Shown here in pieces: positions 39,644 to 47,304 of a stretch of 64,000 bases of DNA. Under the pieces are notes generated by a model. It saw only the letters and a list, made by a program, of their open reading frames with translations, ran no database searches and was not told the DNA's origin. Origin of the DNA: DASVEG01 sp035540495 (GTDB lineage: Bacteria > Actinomycetota > Acidimicrobiia > Acidimicrobiales > CADCTF01); the NCBI GenBank assembly GCA_035540495.1, contig DATLGL010000060.1, positions 1 to 64,000 on the forward strand. The letters run 5' to 3'. The translations under genes and the position numbers were made by a program. How positions within the stretch are numbered: position 1 is the stretch's first letter; each line of letters begins with the position of its first letter.

Positions 39644-42088
39644 ATGTCCCGTGCCATCTGCACGCTTGGACTCGTGACCCCCGGGGTGTGGTACCGCGCA
39701 CGAGCGCAGATCCTCTCTGGCATCAGGGGCTTGGTCGTCCTCGTCCTCCTGGTCGGAGTCTCGTCCGGCGTGGTACTCGCCAGTGCGGCCGGAGCGCGGC
39801 GCACGTCGACCGCGTTCGATCGCATGGTGGCCGTCACGAACGCGCCAGAGGTCCTCGTGAGCCCTAACGGCGACGGAACCGGCATGACCGGCTTCTACGA
39901 CGAGATCGCGTCGATCCCCGGTGTCCGTGAGGTCGGCGTCCTCCGCGGCATACCGCTGATGTTCACCGCAGGAGACCACGCAGGTTCCATGGTGGCGGGC
40001 GCGACGGTCGCGCCGGTCGACCACCGGTTCGCGGTCACCGTCGGCGCCCCGAAGGTGCTCGACGGCCGCATGTGGGATCCGCAGGCCGAGGACGAACTCG
40101 TCGTCAACCGCTTCTTCGCCGAGACGTACGGCGTGAGCGTCGGAGACCGCATCAGCTTCGAGATCCCGTCGTTCGACGGATCTGCGCCCGCAGTTCCCGC
40201 GGTCCTCGACATCGTGGGTGTGGTGGTGACCGCGCAGGAGGTGATCCCGTTCACGGACCTCGACGGCTTGCCGGCCGGCTTGCTGTCGCCGGCCATCGTC
40301 TCCCGGTTGTCGGAGGCGCACAACGGTTTCGAGGGCGCCGCGATCGACCTCGACGACCCACGCCGGGCGGCAGAGGTGACCGAAGTGATCTCGAGCCTCG
40401 CGCAGAAGCATGGTGACGAGTTCCCGGAGGGCGTGTTCACGGTCGACCTCGCGAGCAACGTTGAACAGGTGAAGCACTCGATCCGCCCGCTCACGGTGGC
40501 ACTGGCGATGTTCGCCGCGGTGCTCGCTGCGGTGGTGGTGATCGTCGTGGGCCAGTCGATCCGCCGCCACGTCCGCCCGTCGCGCGCCGACGTCACGTCG
40601 CTCGACGCGCTCGGGTTCCGGCGGTCCGAACGCCGGCAGGTGCTGGTCGTGCGCGGGGCGATGCTGGGCGCGGCGGCCGCGGTCGTGAGCCTTGGCACTG
40701 CCATCGTGATGTCACCGATGTTCCCCGTCGGCCCGGCGCGGGTTGCGGAGCCCGACGAGGGGCTTGCGGCCGACCTGACGATCCTCCTGCCAGGAGCGGT
40801 CGCGGTCGCGCTCTTCTGCGTCGTCGCTGCGGCCACGGCAGGCGACGGTCGCGCGATCGACGACGTGCGGCTTCCGGCGTCGCTCGCGAACCTCAAGCTG
40901 TCGCCGGCCGCGTCGGCAGGTCTTCGCGCCGCGTGGCCGCGCGGCTCCGGCGGTGCGGGAGCGGTGGCTGCCACGGTGGCCGGCGTGGTCGCTGTGCTCG
41001 CGGCCGCGACGTTCGGCGCGAGCCTTTCGGACCTCGTCGACCGTCCGCTCCGTTACGGCCAGTCGTGGGACGTGATGGTCGACGGGCAGTTCGGCCCGGC
41101 ACCGCTGGGGCTCGTGATGGAGCGAGTGGGTGCAGACCCAGGTGTTACCGCTATCGCTGCCGGCAACTACGGCGAGGCGGTCATCGGCCGGGAGCGGGTG
41201 CCGGCGATCTCTTGGAGCACCCTCCGCGGTGACCTCGACCTCGTGGCGGTCGACGGCCGAACCGCCACCGATCACGACGAGATCGCGCTCGGCGGCGAGA
41301 CGCTCGATCGACTCGGGCTGACGATCGGCGACAGCGTCGATGTCGACCTCGGCGACGGAGCGCGCTCGCTCCGCATCGTCGGCGAGGTCGTGTTCCCCCG
41401 CCTCGGCCTCGGCAGCTTCGGCGCGACCGGGCTAGGCGTCGGCGCGCAGCTGCACACCGACGCCATGCCCCCGCTTTCGGTCCCGCCGTCGGAGGGTGAG
41501 CTCGCGGCCGCGTTCGTTCATGACGGCGCGCTCCGCAACTTCGTCGCCATCGACGTGGCAGACGAGGCTCGGTCCGACATCCAGGCGACGTTGAACGAGG
41601 TCGCGGAGGTCGGAACGGAGATGTTCGGTGAGGCGTTCCCGATCCGGACGACGCAGCGCCCGACGACCATCGCGGATCTCGATCGCGTCCGCGCTGTCCC
41701 GGTGATCCTGGCCCTGGCGCTCGCCGTCCTCGCTGCGGCCACGCTGGGCCACAGCCTCGCGTCGTCGTTGCGGCGCCGGCGACGTGAGCTGGCGATCATG
41801 TCCTCGCTCGGGTTCGAGCGTCGACAGCTCGCCGCCACCGTGACCTGGCACGCTGCCGCGGTCGGCATCTTCGCCGTCGTCTGCGCGACACCCGTGGGTG
41901 CCGCGGCCGGTCGCACCGCCTGGCGGGCGTTCGCCGATCAGTTCTACGTGCCAGCGGATCCCGTCACGCCGATGCCGGCCTTCGCGCTCGTGGCCGTGGC
42001 AACGGTGGCTGTCGCGGTGGTGATCGCGGCGCCGTTCGCTATCGGCGCCGCGCGCACCCGGCCCGCACTGGTGCTGCGCGCGGAGTAG
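39644..42088 (+). CDS. FtsX-like ABC transporter permease
   Basis: 814 residues from ATG at 39644 (a GTG at 39674 is possible). Two copies of the MacB-like extracytoplasmic region and FtsX permease core: N-terminal helix LRGLVVLVLLVGVSSGVVLA, then membrane groups around 280-430, 440 and 690-810. Conserved FtsX segments include LRRRRRELAIMSSLGFERRQ and SRADVTSLDALGFRRSERRQ. These normally partner a LolD-type ATPase, but none is encoded beside it. Possible role in lipid/cell-wall processes. Confidence 0.85.
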   Translation: MSRAICTLGLVTPGVWYRARAQILSGIRGLVVLVLLVGVSSGVVLASAAGARRTSTAFDRMVAVTNAPEVLVSPNGDGTGMTGFYDEIASIPGVREVGVLRGIPLMFTAGDHAGSMVAGATVAPVDHRFAVTVGAPKVLDGRMWDPQAEDELVVNRFFAETYGVSVGDRISFEIPSFDGSAPAVPAVLDIVGVVVTAQEVIPFTDLDGLPAGLLSPAIVSRLSEAHNGFEGAAIDLDDPRRAAEVTEVISSLAQKHGDEFPEGVFTVDLASNVEQVKHSIRPLTVALAMFAAVLAAVVVIVVGQSIRRHVRPSRADVTSLDALGFRRSERRQVLVVRGAMLGAAAAVVSLGTAIVMSPMFPVGPARVAEPDEGLAADLTILLPGAVAVALFCVVAAATAGDGRAIDDVRLPASLANLKLSPAASAGLRAAWPRGSGGAGAVAATVAGVVAVLAAATFGASLSDLVDRPLRYGQSWDVMVDGQFGPAPLGLVMERVGADPGVTAIAAGNYGEAVIGRERVPAISWSTLRGDLDLVAVDGRTATDHDEIALGGETLDRLGLTIGDSVDVDLGDGARSLRIVGEVVFPRLGLGSFGATGLGVGAQLHTDAMPPLSVPPSEGELAAAFVHDGALRNFVAIDVADEARSDIQATLNEVAEVGTEMFGEAFPIRTTQRPTTIADLDRVRAVPVILALALAVLAAATLGHSLASSLRRRRRELAIMSSLGFERRQLAATVTWHAAAVGIFAVVCATPVGAAAGRTAWRAFADQFYVPADPVTPMPAFALVAVATVAVAVVIAAPFAIGAARTRPALVLRAE

Positions 42089-42105
42089 CCACCAGCGAGA
42101 CAAAG

Positions 42106-43467
42106 ATGGGCCGCATGGGCGGAGCCGTCGACCACCTGATCGCTGCGCTCCCCGAAGGCTCCGTCGTGGTCGATCCCGACATCGTCGAGGGCTACCGCTT
42201 CGACCGCGCGATGACGGTGGTGCCAGGCAAGCCGCTCGCGGTCGTCCGACCGACCTCGACGAGCGAGGTCCAAGCCGTGGTGTCGATCGCCTCCCGGCAC
42301 CGGATCCCGCTGGTCACCCGCGGCGCAGGCTCGGGGCTCTCCGGCGGTGCCAGCGCGATCGACGGGTGCATCACGCTGTCGACGGAGCGGATGCGTTCGG
42401 TGGCGATCGACCGCGCGGCGATGACCGCGACGGTCCAGCCTGGACTGTTGAACGCTGAGCTCAAGGCCGCCGCACGAGCGGAAGGGCTCTGGTACCCACC
42501 CGACCCGTCGTCGTTCGAGATCTGCTCGATCGGCGGCAACCTGGCGACGAACGCCGGCGGCCTCTGCTGCGTGAAGTACGGCGTCACCACCGACTACGTC
42601 CTGGGCATCGAGGTCGTGCTCGCCGACGGACGGGTCCTCCGCCTCGGCGGTCGCACGGTGAAGGACGTCGCCGGCTACGACCTGAAGCGGCTGTTCGTGG
42701 GTTCGGAGGGAACGCTCGGTGTCATCACCGAAGCGACACTGAGGCTGCGCCCGCTGCCCCCGACGCCGACGACGGTGGCAGCCACCTTCGCCGATGTCGT
42801 CGACGCCGGTCACGCGGTGACGGCGATCGCGTCGACGATCCGGCCGAGCGCGCTCGAGCTCATGGACGCAGCGTCGATCGCTGCCGTCGAGCGGGTGAAG
42901 CCGATGGGCTTCGACTCCTCCGTCGGCGCGCTCCTCATCGGACAGACCGACGGCCCGCCGCACGAGGCGGACCTCGTCGCCTCCGCGTGCCGCGACGCAG
43001 GCGCGCTCGACGTGATCGTGAGCGACGACGAGGTCGAAGGTGAGCTCCTCATGGCGGCCCGGCGGATGGTGATCCCGTGCGTCGAGAAGCTCGGCGCGGT
43101 CCTGATCGAGGACGTCGGCGTGCCGATCCCGCGCGTGCCAGAGCTCGTCTCGGCAGTGGCTGCGATCGCCGAGAAGCACGACGTGCTCGTCCCCGTGATC
43201 GGCCACGCGGGCGACGGCAACTTCCATCCGCTCGTGTCGTTCGACCCGTCCGATGACGACGCCAGAGCTCGGGCTGCGCGCGCCTTCGACGAGATCATGG
43301 ACGCTGCGCTCGTGCTCGGAGGCACCGTCACCGGTGAGCACGGCGTCGGATCGTTGAAGGCGAGGCATCTGGTCGAGCAGCTCGGTCCCGACGTCGTCGA
43401 CATCACGCGTCGCATCAAGGCCGCGCTCGACCCGGAGGGCATCCTCAACCCCGGCAAGTGGATCTAG
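42106..43467 (+). CDS. FAD-linked oxidase (GlcD-like)
   Basis: 453 residues. FAD_binding_4 domain with PLVTRGAGSGLSGGA and GGNLATNAGGLCCVKYGVT, and GRTVKDVAGYDLKRLFVG, then FAD-oxidase_C with VIGHAGDGNFHP and GEHGVGSLK. Members oxidise glycolate, D-lactate or other 2-hydroxyacids. No GlcE/GlcF subunits are adjacent, so a stand-alone enzyme or D-lactate dehydrogenase-type is likely. Two in-frame ATGs (42106, 42115) could start it. It is 17 bases after the permease gene. Confidence 0.9.
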   Translation: MGRMGGAVDHLIAALPEGSVVVDPDIVEGYRFDRAMTVVPGKPLAVVRPTSTSEVQAVVSIASRHRIPLVTRGAGSGLSGGASAIDGCITLSTERMRSVAIDRAAMTATVQPGLLNAELKAAARAEGLWYPPDPSSFEICSIGGNLATNAGGLCCVKYGVTTDYVLGIEVVLADGRVLRLGGRTVKDVAGYDLKRLFVGSEGTLGVITEATLRLRPLPPTPTTVAATFADVVDAGHAVTAIASTIRPSALELMDAASIAAVERVKPMGFDSSVGALLIGQTDGPPHEADLVASACRDAGALDVIVSDDEVEGELLMAARRMVIPCVEKLGAVLIEDVGVPIPRVPELVSAVAAIAEKHDVLVPVIGHAGDGNFHPLVSFDPSDDDARARAARAFDEIMDAALVLGGTVTGEHGVGSLKARHLVEQLGPDVVDITRRIKAALDPEGILNPGKWI

Positions 43468-43478
43468 CTTCTTCCGCC

Positions 43479-43940
43479 ATGGCCGAGAAGCTCGAGATCT
43501 CCCGCGACATCGCAGCGTCGCCCGACGAGGTGTACGCCGCCATCTCCGACATCACGCGCATGGGCGAGTGGTCGGAGGAGTGCTACTCGTGCGAGTGGCA
43601 GGAGGGCCACGACAGCCCCGTCGTCGGTGCGGTCTTCGACGGCCACAACCGCAACGGCGACAAGGAGTGGACGACGCAGGCGAAGATCATCGAGGCCGAC
43701 CCGGGGCGCGCGTTCGCGTTCGAGTGCTCGATGATGGACTTCCACTACTCCACGTGGGGCTACCGCATCGAGCCGACCGACACCGGGTGCCGAGTGACGG
43801 AGTGGAACGAGAACCTCCTGCCCGAGTCGGCCGTCGAGCTGAGCAAGCAGATCTCGGGGATCGACGACCGCACCGAGCGCAACCGTCAGACCATGAGCAC
43901 CACGCTCGAGCGTCTCGCTGCCGCGCTCGAGAAGAAGTAG
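43479..43940 (+). CDS. SRPBCC (START/polyketide-cyclase-like) protein
   Basis: 153 residues from ATG at 43479. SRPBCC fold indicators: ISRDIAASPDEVYAAISDI at the start, then WSEECYSCEW and a C-terminal helix. Such proteins bind hydrophobic ligands; no specific function is implied. It follows the oxidase by 11 bases, so it is probably co-transcribed. Confidence 0.85.
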   Translation: MAEKLEISRDIAASPDEVYAAISDITRMGEWSEECYSCEWQEGHDSPVVGAVFDGHNRNGDKEWTTQAKIIEADPGRAFAFECSMMDFHYSTWGYRIEPTDTGCRVTEWNENLLPESAVELSKQISGIDDRTERNRQTMSTTLERLAAALEKK

Positions 43941-43967
43941 CCCTCGGTCATCCCAGTCGGCCGGTCG

Positions 43968-44534
43968 TCACGACAACCCTTCGACGATCAGCACCACCCC
44001 GAAGACGACGAATGACGCCGCCGCGCCGTAGCGAACCGCGCGCTCCGGCAGGCGCTTCCCGAGGACGGAGCCGACCGCGATGGCGAGAGCATCGGCCGCC
44101 ACCATCCCGAGGGTCGAGCCGGCCCACGTGCCGAACAGGCCCTCACGGGTCGCGAGCGTGATCGTGGCGAGCATCGTCTTGTCGCCGAGCTCGGCCAGGA
44201 AGAAGGCGACCGCCGCCGCCCACACCGCAGACTTCGCGCTGCGTTCGGCACGCGCGGCTTCGTCGTCGTCGAGCTTGTCGCCGCGGAGCGTCCATGCCGC
44301 GAACCCCAGGAACGCCACGCCCGCCACGACGTTGATGGCGTGCGTGGGCATCGCCGCTCCGAGCACGGCGCCGACGAGCACCGAGACGGCATGCACGACC
44401 GCGGTCGCCAGGGTGATGCCGATGAGGATCGGGAGCGGCCGGTACCGGGTTGCGAACGCCAGGGCCATGAGCTGGCTCTTGTCGCCCAGCTCGGCGACGA
44501 AGATCACGGCGAAGCTCAGCAGAAAGGCGCTCAC
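43968..44534 (-). CDS. TMEM165/GDT1-family cation (Mn/Ca) transporter
   Basis: 188 residues from GTG at 44534 (GGAGGA upstream), six hydrophobic helices. Two copies of the family signature E-x-G-D-K: VAELGDKSQLMALA and LAELGDKTMLATITL. GDT1/UPF0016 members are linked to Mn2+ or Ca2+ export. The leader carries a yybP-ykoY riboswitch candidate, a class that senses Mn2+ and often controls this very family, so manganese homeostasis is a good inference. Confidence 0.93.
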   Translation of the reverse strand: MSAFLLSFAVIFVAELGDKSQLMALAFATRYRPLPILIGITLATAVVHAVSVLVGAVLGAAMPTHAINVVAGVAFLGFAAWTLRGDKLDDDEAARAERSAKSAVWAAAVAFFLAELGDKTMLATITLATREGLFGTWAGSTLGMVAADALAIAVGSVLGKRLPERAVRYGAAASFVVFGVVLIVEGLS

Positions 44535-44580
44535 GACGGTTCCTCCACGGGTGCTGCCCGGAGGAGAACGGGAACGCCTC

Positions 44581-44700
44581 GACCGGGCATCGATCGACGA
44601 TGCCGGTCGAAGGTCTTGCCCACCTGCTCGCGCAGGCCCGGGGACCGGGGCTCATCACCCAGCGTGTCGATCACCCGGCGGGAGGGCTACTCCCCTTCGC
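44581..44700 (-). ncRNA. yybP-ykoY (manganese) riboswitch candidate
   Basis: On the minus strand the leader begins GCGAAGGGGAGTAGCCCTCC, containing the conserved GGGGAGTAGC (44686-44695), and ends near GGCAAGACCTTCGACCGG; CGAAGG and CCTTCG can pair as the closing stem P1. Immediately after is a strong hairpin (44581-44608, GACCGGCATCG/CGATGCCCGGTC), a possible expression platform, then the GTG of the GDT1 gene at 44534. The class binds Mn2+ and commonly precedes GDT1/TMEM165 genes. Confidence 0.75.
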
Positions 44701-44729
44701 CGGTTCCATCGTATCGCCGATGGCAGTAG

Positions 44730-44802
44730 TAGGCCCGGTGGGGATCGAACCCACGACCCAGGGATTATGAGTCCCCTGCTCTGACCACTGAGCTACGGGC
44801 CC
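44730..44802 (-). tRNA. tRNA-Met (anticodon CAT)
   Basis: 73 bases on the minus strand: acceptor GGGCCCG with complementary CGGGCCT (one G-U at the end), D-arm GCTC/GAGC, anticodon loop CTCATAA, and T-arm with TTCGATC. The anticodon stem (GGGGA/TCCCT) lacks the three G-C pairs of the initiator, so an elongator tRNA-Met is more likely. tRNA-Ile2 (CAT) cannot be excluded by sequence alone. Confidence 0.9.
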
Positions 44803-44843
44803 GAGTCGTGGGTTCCAGAAATCGAACCCTGAACCTATTGGCG

Positions 44844-44916
44844 CTCCGGGGGTGGGGCTCGAACCCACGACAAACGGATTAACAGTCCGTCGCTCTGCCA
44901 ACTGAGCTACCCCGGA
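44844..44916 (-). tRNA. tRNA-Asn (anticodon GTT)
   Basis: 73 bases on the minus strand: acceptor TCCGGGG/CCCCGGA with discriminator G, D-arm GCTC/GAGC, anticodon stem ACGGA/TCCGT with loop CTGTTAA, T-arm with TTCGAGC. Its first 10 bases overlap the 3' end of the LAGLIDADG-like gene (44907). Confidence 0.95.
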
Positions 44917-45557
44917 ATGGCAGGAGTCGAAGATAGCAGCGCCCTCGTGAGACCCATGACCGCGCGGTGCGTCCGCGAGCATGCATACGTGACGCGAGGA
45001 CATCCGTGCTCGTGTTTGTTGTGGCGGATCGAGACGTCAGGTACGGCGCGGTACGGCTTGGTGAACTGGCTCGTCGGGATGCCGAGTACCCCCGACCAGA
45101 ACGTCGTGGACTCGTCGAGGTCGAGCCCCTCGTGCAGGTACAGGCGGCACCGCAGGCGCGACTCGTCGATGTCGAAGAACGACCGAAGCCAGCGGAGGAA
45201 GAACGACATCATCGCGGGATCGCTGTTCGCGAAGAGGACCATCGCCTTCGTCTTGCCGCCCTCGCCCGCGTACAGCGCTGCTCCCGCGGCGAGGAAGGCC
45301 TGCTCGGACAGCTCCCCCATCCGCTCGAGGCCGAGCGCGTTCATCTCGTCGATCTCCGCGAGCTTCCGCTCTCGAAGCCGGTTCGACCGAGGTGGGCCCG
45401 GAGTCCGGCGCCGCACCTCGACGCCCAGATCACGCACCCACAGCGACACCGACGACTTCGAGACGCCCAACTCCTGCGCGATGTCGGCGAGCGGCATGCC
45501 CTGGAGCCGCAGCTCGCGCGCCCGCTCCTGCTGTGCAACCTTGCCCCGATAGCCCAT
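44907..45557 (-). CDS. HTH protein with LAGLIDADG-like domain
   Basis: 216 residues. A helix-turn-helix (MPLADIAQELGVSKSSVSLW, about 20-40) is followed by a domain starting AAGAALYAGEGGKTKAMVLF with NSDPAMMSFFLRWL and LRCRLYLHEGLDL, resembling the LAGLIDADG homing-endonuclease fold (the ALYAGEG stretch stands for the dodecapeptide). The usual catalytic Asp is here Glu in YAGEG, so nuclease activity is uncertain. It runs IPG-stop into the first bases of tRNA-Asn. The mix of an HTH and a LAGLIDADG fold recalls WhiA. Confidence 0.65.
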   Translation of the reverse strand: MGYRGKVAQQERARELRLQGMPLADIAQELGVSKSSVSLWVRDLGVEVRRRTPGPPRSNRLRERKLAEIDEMNALGLERMGELSEQAFLAAGAALYAGEGGKTKAMVLFANSDPAMMSFFLRWLRSFFDIDESRLRCRLYLHEGLDLDESTTFWSGVLGIPTSQFTKPYRAVPDVSIRHNKHEHGCPRVTYACSRTHRAVMGLTRALLSSTPAIPG

Positions 45558-45620
45558 AGCACATCCTATCGAACATGTGTTCGATGGTCAACGGAGGGCG
45601 CTGGGGGTAGACACGTCTGC

Positions 45621-45902
45621 ATGAAGTTTCGACTCGGGGTTCTGATCGGATTCGGCGCTGGCTACTACCTCGGTGCGATGGCCGGGCGCGAGCGCTACGA
45701 GCAGATGAACAAGATGATCAAGAAGGTCAAGCGCTCCGACGCGTTCGAGGAGGCGGCTGACAAGGCCAAGGCCGCGGTCGACCTCGGCGTCGAGCGGGCC
45801 AAGGACATCGTCGACTCGAAGACCTCGTCGACGCCGTCGACCAACGGCGGCGGCATCAAGGTCGACAGAGACGACCTGCAGGGATCACCGACGCCCTACT
45901 AG
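45621..45902 (+). CDS. YtxH-like small membrane protein
   Basis: 93 residues from ATG at 45621. One N-terminal helix (FRLGVLIGFGAGYYLGAMAG) and then a charged amphipathic stretch (NKMIKKVKRSDAFEEAADKA) match YtxH-family layout, linked to stress. Short gene, upstream of the convergent rpoD. Confidence 0.75.
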   Translation: MKFRLGVLIGFGAGYYLGAMAGRERYEQMNKMIKKVKRSDAFEEAADKAKAAVDLGVERAKDIVDSKTSSTPSTNGGGIKVDRDDLQGSPTPY

Positions 45903-45921
45903 GCGCCCCGCCGCGCTCGAG

Positions 45922-47304
45922 CTACTCGGCGTCGAGGTAGTCGCGAAGACGCTGGCTGCGGATCGGATGCCGCAACTTGGCCAGCGTCTTCGCTTCGATC
46001 TGACGGATCCGCTCGCGGGTCACACCGAACTCCTTGCCGACCTCTTCGAGCGTTCGCATCTGTCCGTCGTCGAGGCCGAAGCGGAGGCGGATGACCTCCT
46101 GCTCACGCTCCGAGAGCTGTTGCAGGACCTCCTTCACCGCCTCGTTGAGCATCGTGCGGGCGGCGGCGTCGGCAGGAACGACCGCGTCACGATCCTCGAT
46201 CACGTCGGAGAGCGAGAAGTCGTCCTCGTCGCCGACGGGCTGATCGAGCGAGGTCGTGTCCTCGTTGATCCGGAGGCATTCGCGAACGCGGTCTTCGGTC
46301 ATGTCGACCCGCTTCGCGAGCTCCTCGAGCGTGGGCTCACGACCCAGCTCCTGGAGCATCTGGCGCTGCACGCGTGAGACCTTGTTGATCGTCTCCATCA
46401 TGTGCACCGGGATACGGATCGTCCGAGCCTGATCGGCGATGGCGCGAGTGATGGCCTGACGGATCCACCACGTCGCGTACGTCGAGAACTTGAAGCCCTT
46501 GGTGTGGTCGAACTTCTCGACCGCTCGCATCAGCCCGAGGTTCCCCTCCTGGATCAGATCGAGGAACTGCATCGGACGCGACCGGTACCGCTTGGCGATC
46601 GACACGACGAGGCGCAGGTTCGCGTTGATCAGCGACTGCGACGCGTCTTCGCCGTCCTTGATGTCGCGGCGCAGACGCAGCCGATCGGTCGACGGGATCT
46701 CGTCGACGCTGCCGAACTTCTCCACCAGCTCGGCCTGCTCGAGCTGTGCTGCGAGGCCGCGCTGGATGCGCTCGGCCAGCCACACCTCCTCCTCCGCGGT
46801 GAGGAGCGGCACGCGGCCGATCTCGCGCATGTACATGCGGACGAAGTCGGTCGACCATCCGCGATCGTCGTCGGACGACGGCGCAACGCGCTTCGCCTTG
46901 ACCGGGGCGCGAGCAGGCGCGGGCTTCACCGGGACGGCGTCCGCGACGGCGACGTCGTCGATGCCTTCGGGGACGGGTGCGTCGTCGACTCCCGCAGCGG
47001 CCGCAGCGTCGACCGTGGCCAGCACCTCGACGGCTTCGGCCAGCGCGGCCTCGGCCTCGGCCGGCGACGGCTCGTCTTCGACGTAGGCGATGCCTTCGGC
47101 CTCGACCCGCTTCACCACTGCGGTGATCAGATCGGGGGTGAGCTCGACCGACTTCAAGACGAGCATGAGGTCGTCGGGCGTGAGCGACCCGTGCGCGCGA
47201 GCAGCGGCGAGGAGCGTGCGGAACTCCTCCGCAGGCACCCCGGCAGGGATCGAGTGGTCGTCGCCATCGCCTGAAGAGGCGAGCGCGCGGCTGCTCTCGG
47301 TCAC
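45922..47304 (-). CDS. rpoD: Primary sigma factor RpoD/SigA
   Basis: 460 residues from GTG at 47304 (GGAGGGGG upstream), overlapping the dnaG stop as GTGA. After an acidic/Ala-rich N-terminus come sigma 1.2 (DFVRMYMREIGRVPLL), region 2 (DLIQEGNLGLMRAVEKFD and TYATWWIRQAITRAI), region 3 (HMMETINKVSRVQRQ), and region 4 with VTRERIRQIEAKTLAKLR. This is the housekeeping sigma factor; -10 and -35 recognition lies in regions 2.4 and 4.2. The long Ala/Glu/Asp-rich N-terminal extension is typical of actinobacterial SigA. Confidence 0.97.
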   Translation of the reverse strand: MTESSRALASSGDGDDHSIPAGVPAEEFRTLLAAARAHGSLTPDDLMLVLKSVELTPDLITAVVKRVEAEGIAYVEDEPSPAEAEAALAEAVEVLATVDAAAAAGVDDAPVPEGIDDVAVADAVPVKPAPARAPVKAKRVAPSSDDDRGWSTDFVRMYMREIGRVPLLTAEEEVWLAERIQRGLAAQLEQAELVEKFGSVDEIPSTDRLRLRRDIKDGEDASQSLINANLRLVVSIAKRYRSRPMQFLDLIQEGNLGLMRAVEKFDHTKGFKFSTYATWWIRQAITRAIADQARTIRIPVHMMETINKVSRVQRQMLQELGREPTLEELAKRVDMTEDRVRECLRINEDTTSLDQPVGDEDDFSLSDVIEDRDAVVPADAAARTMLNEAVKEVLQQLSEREQEVIRLRFGLDDGQMRTLEEVGKEFGVTRERIRQIEAKTLAKLRHPIRSQRLRDYLDAE

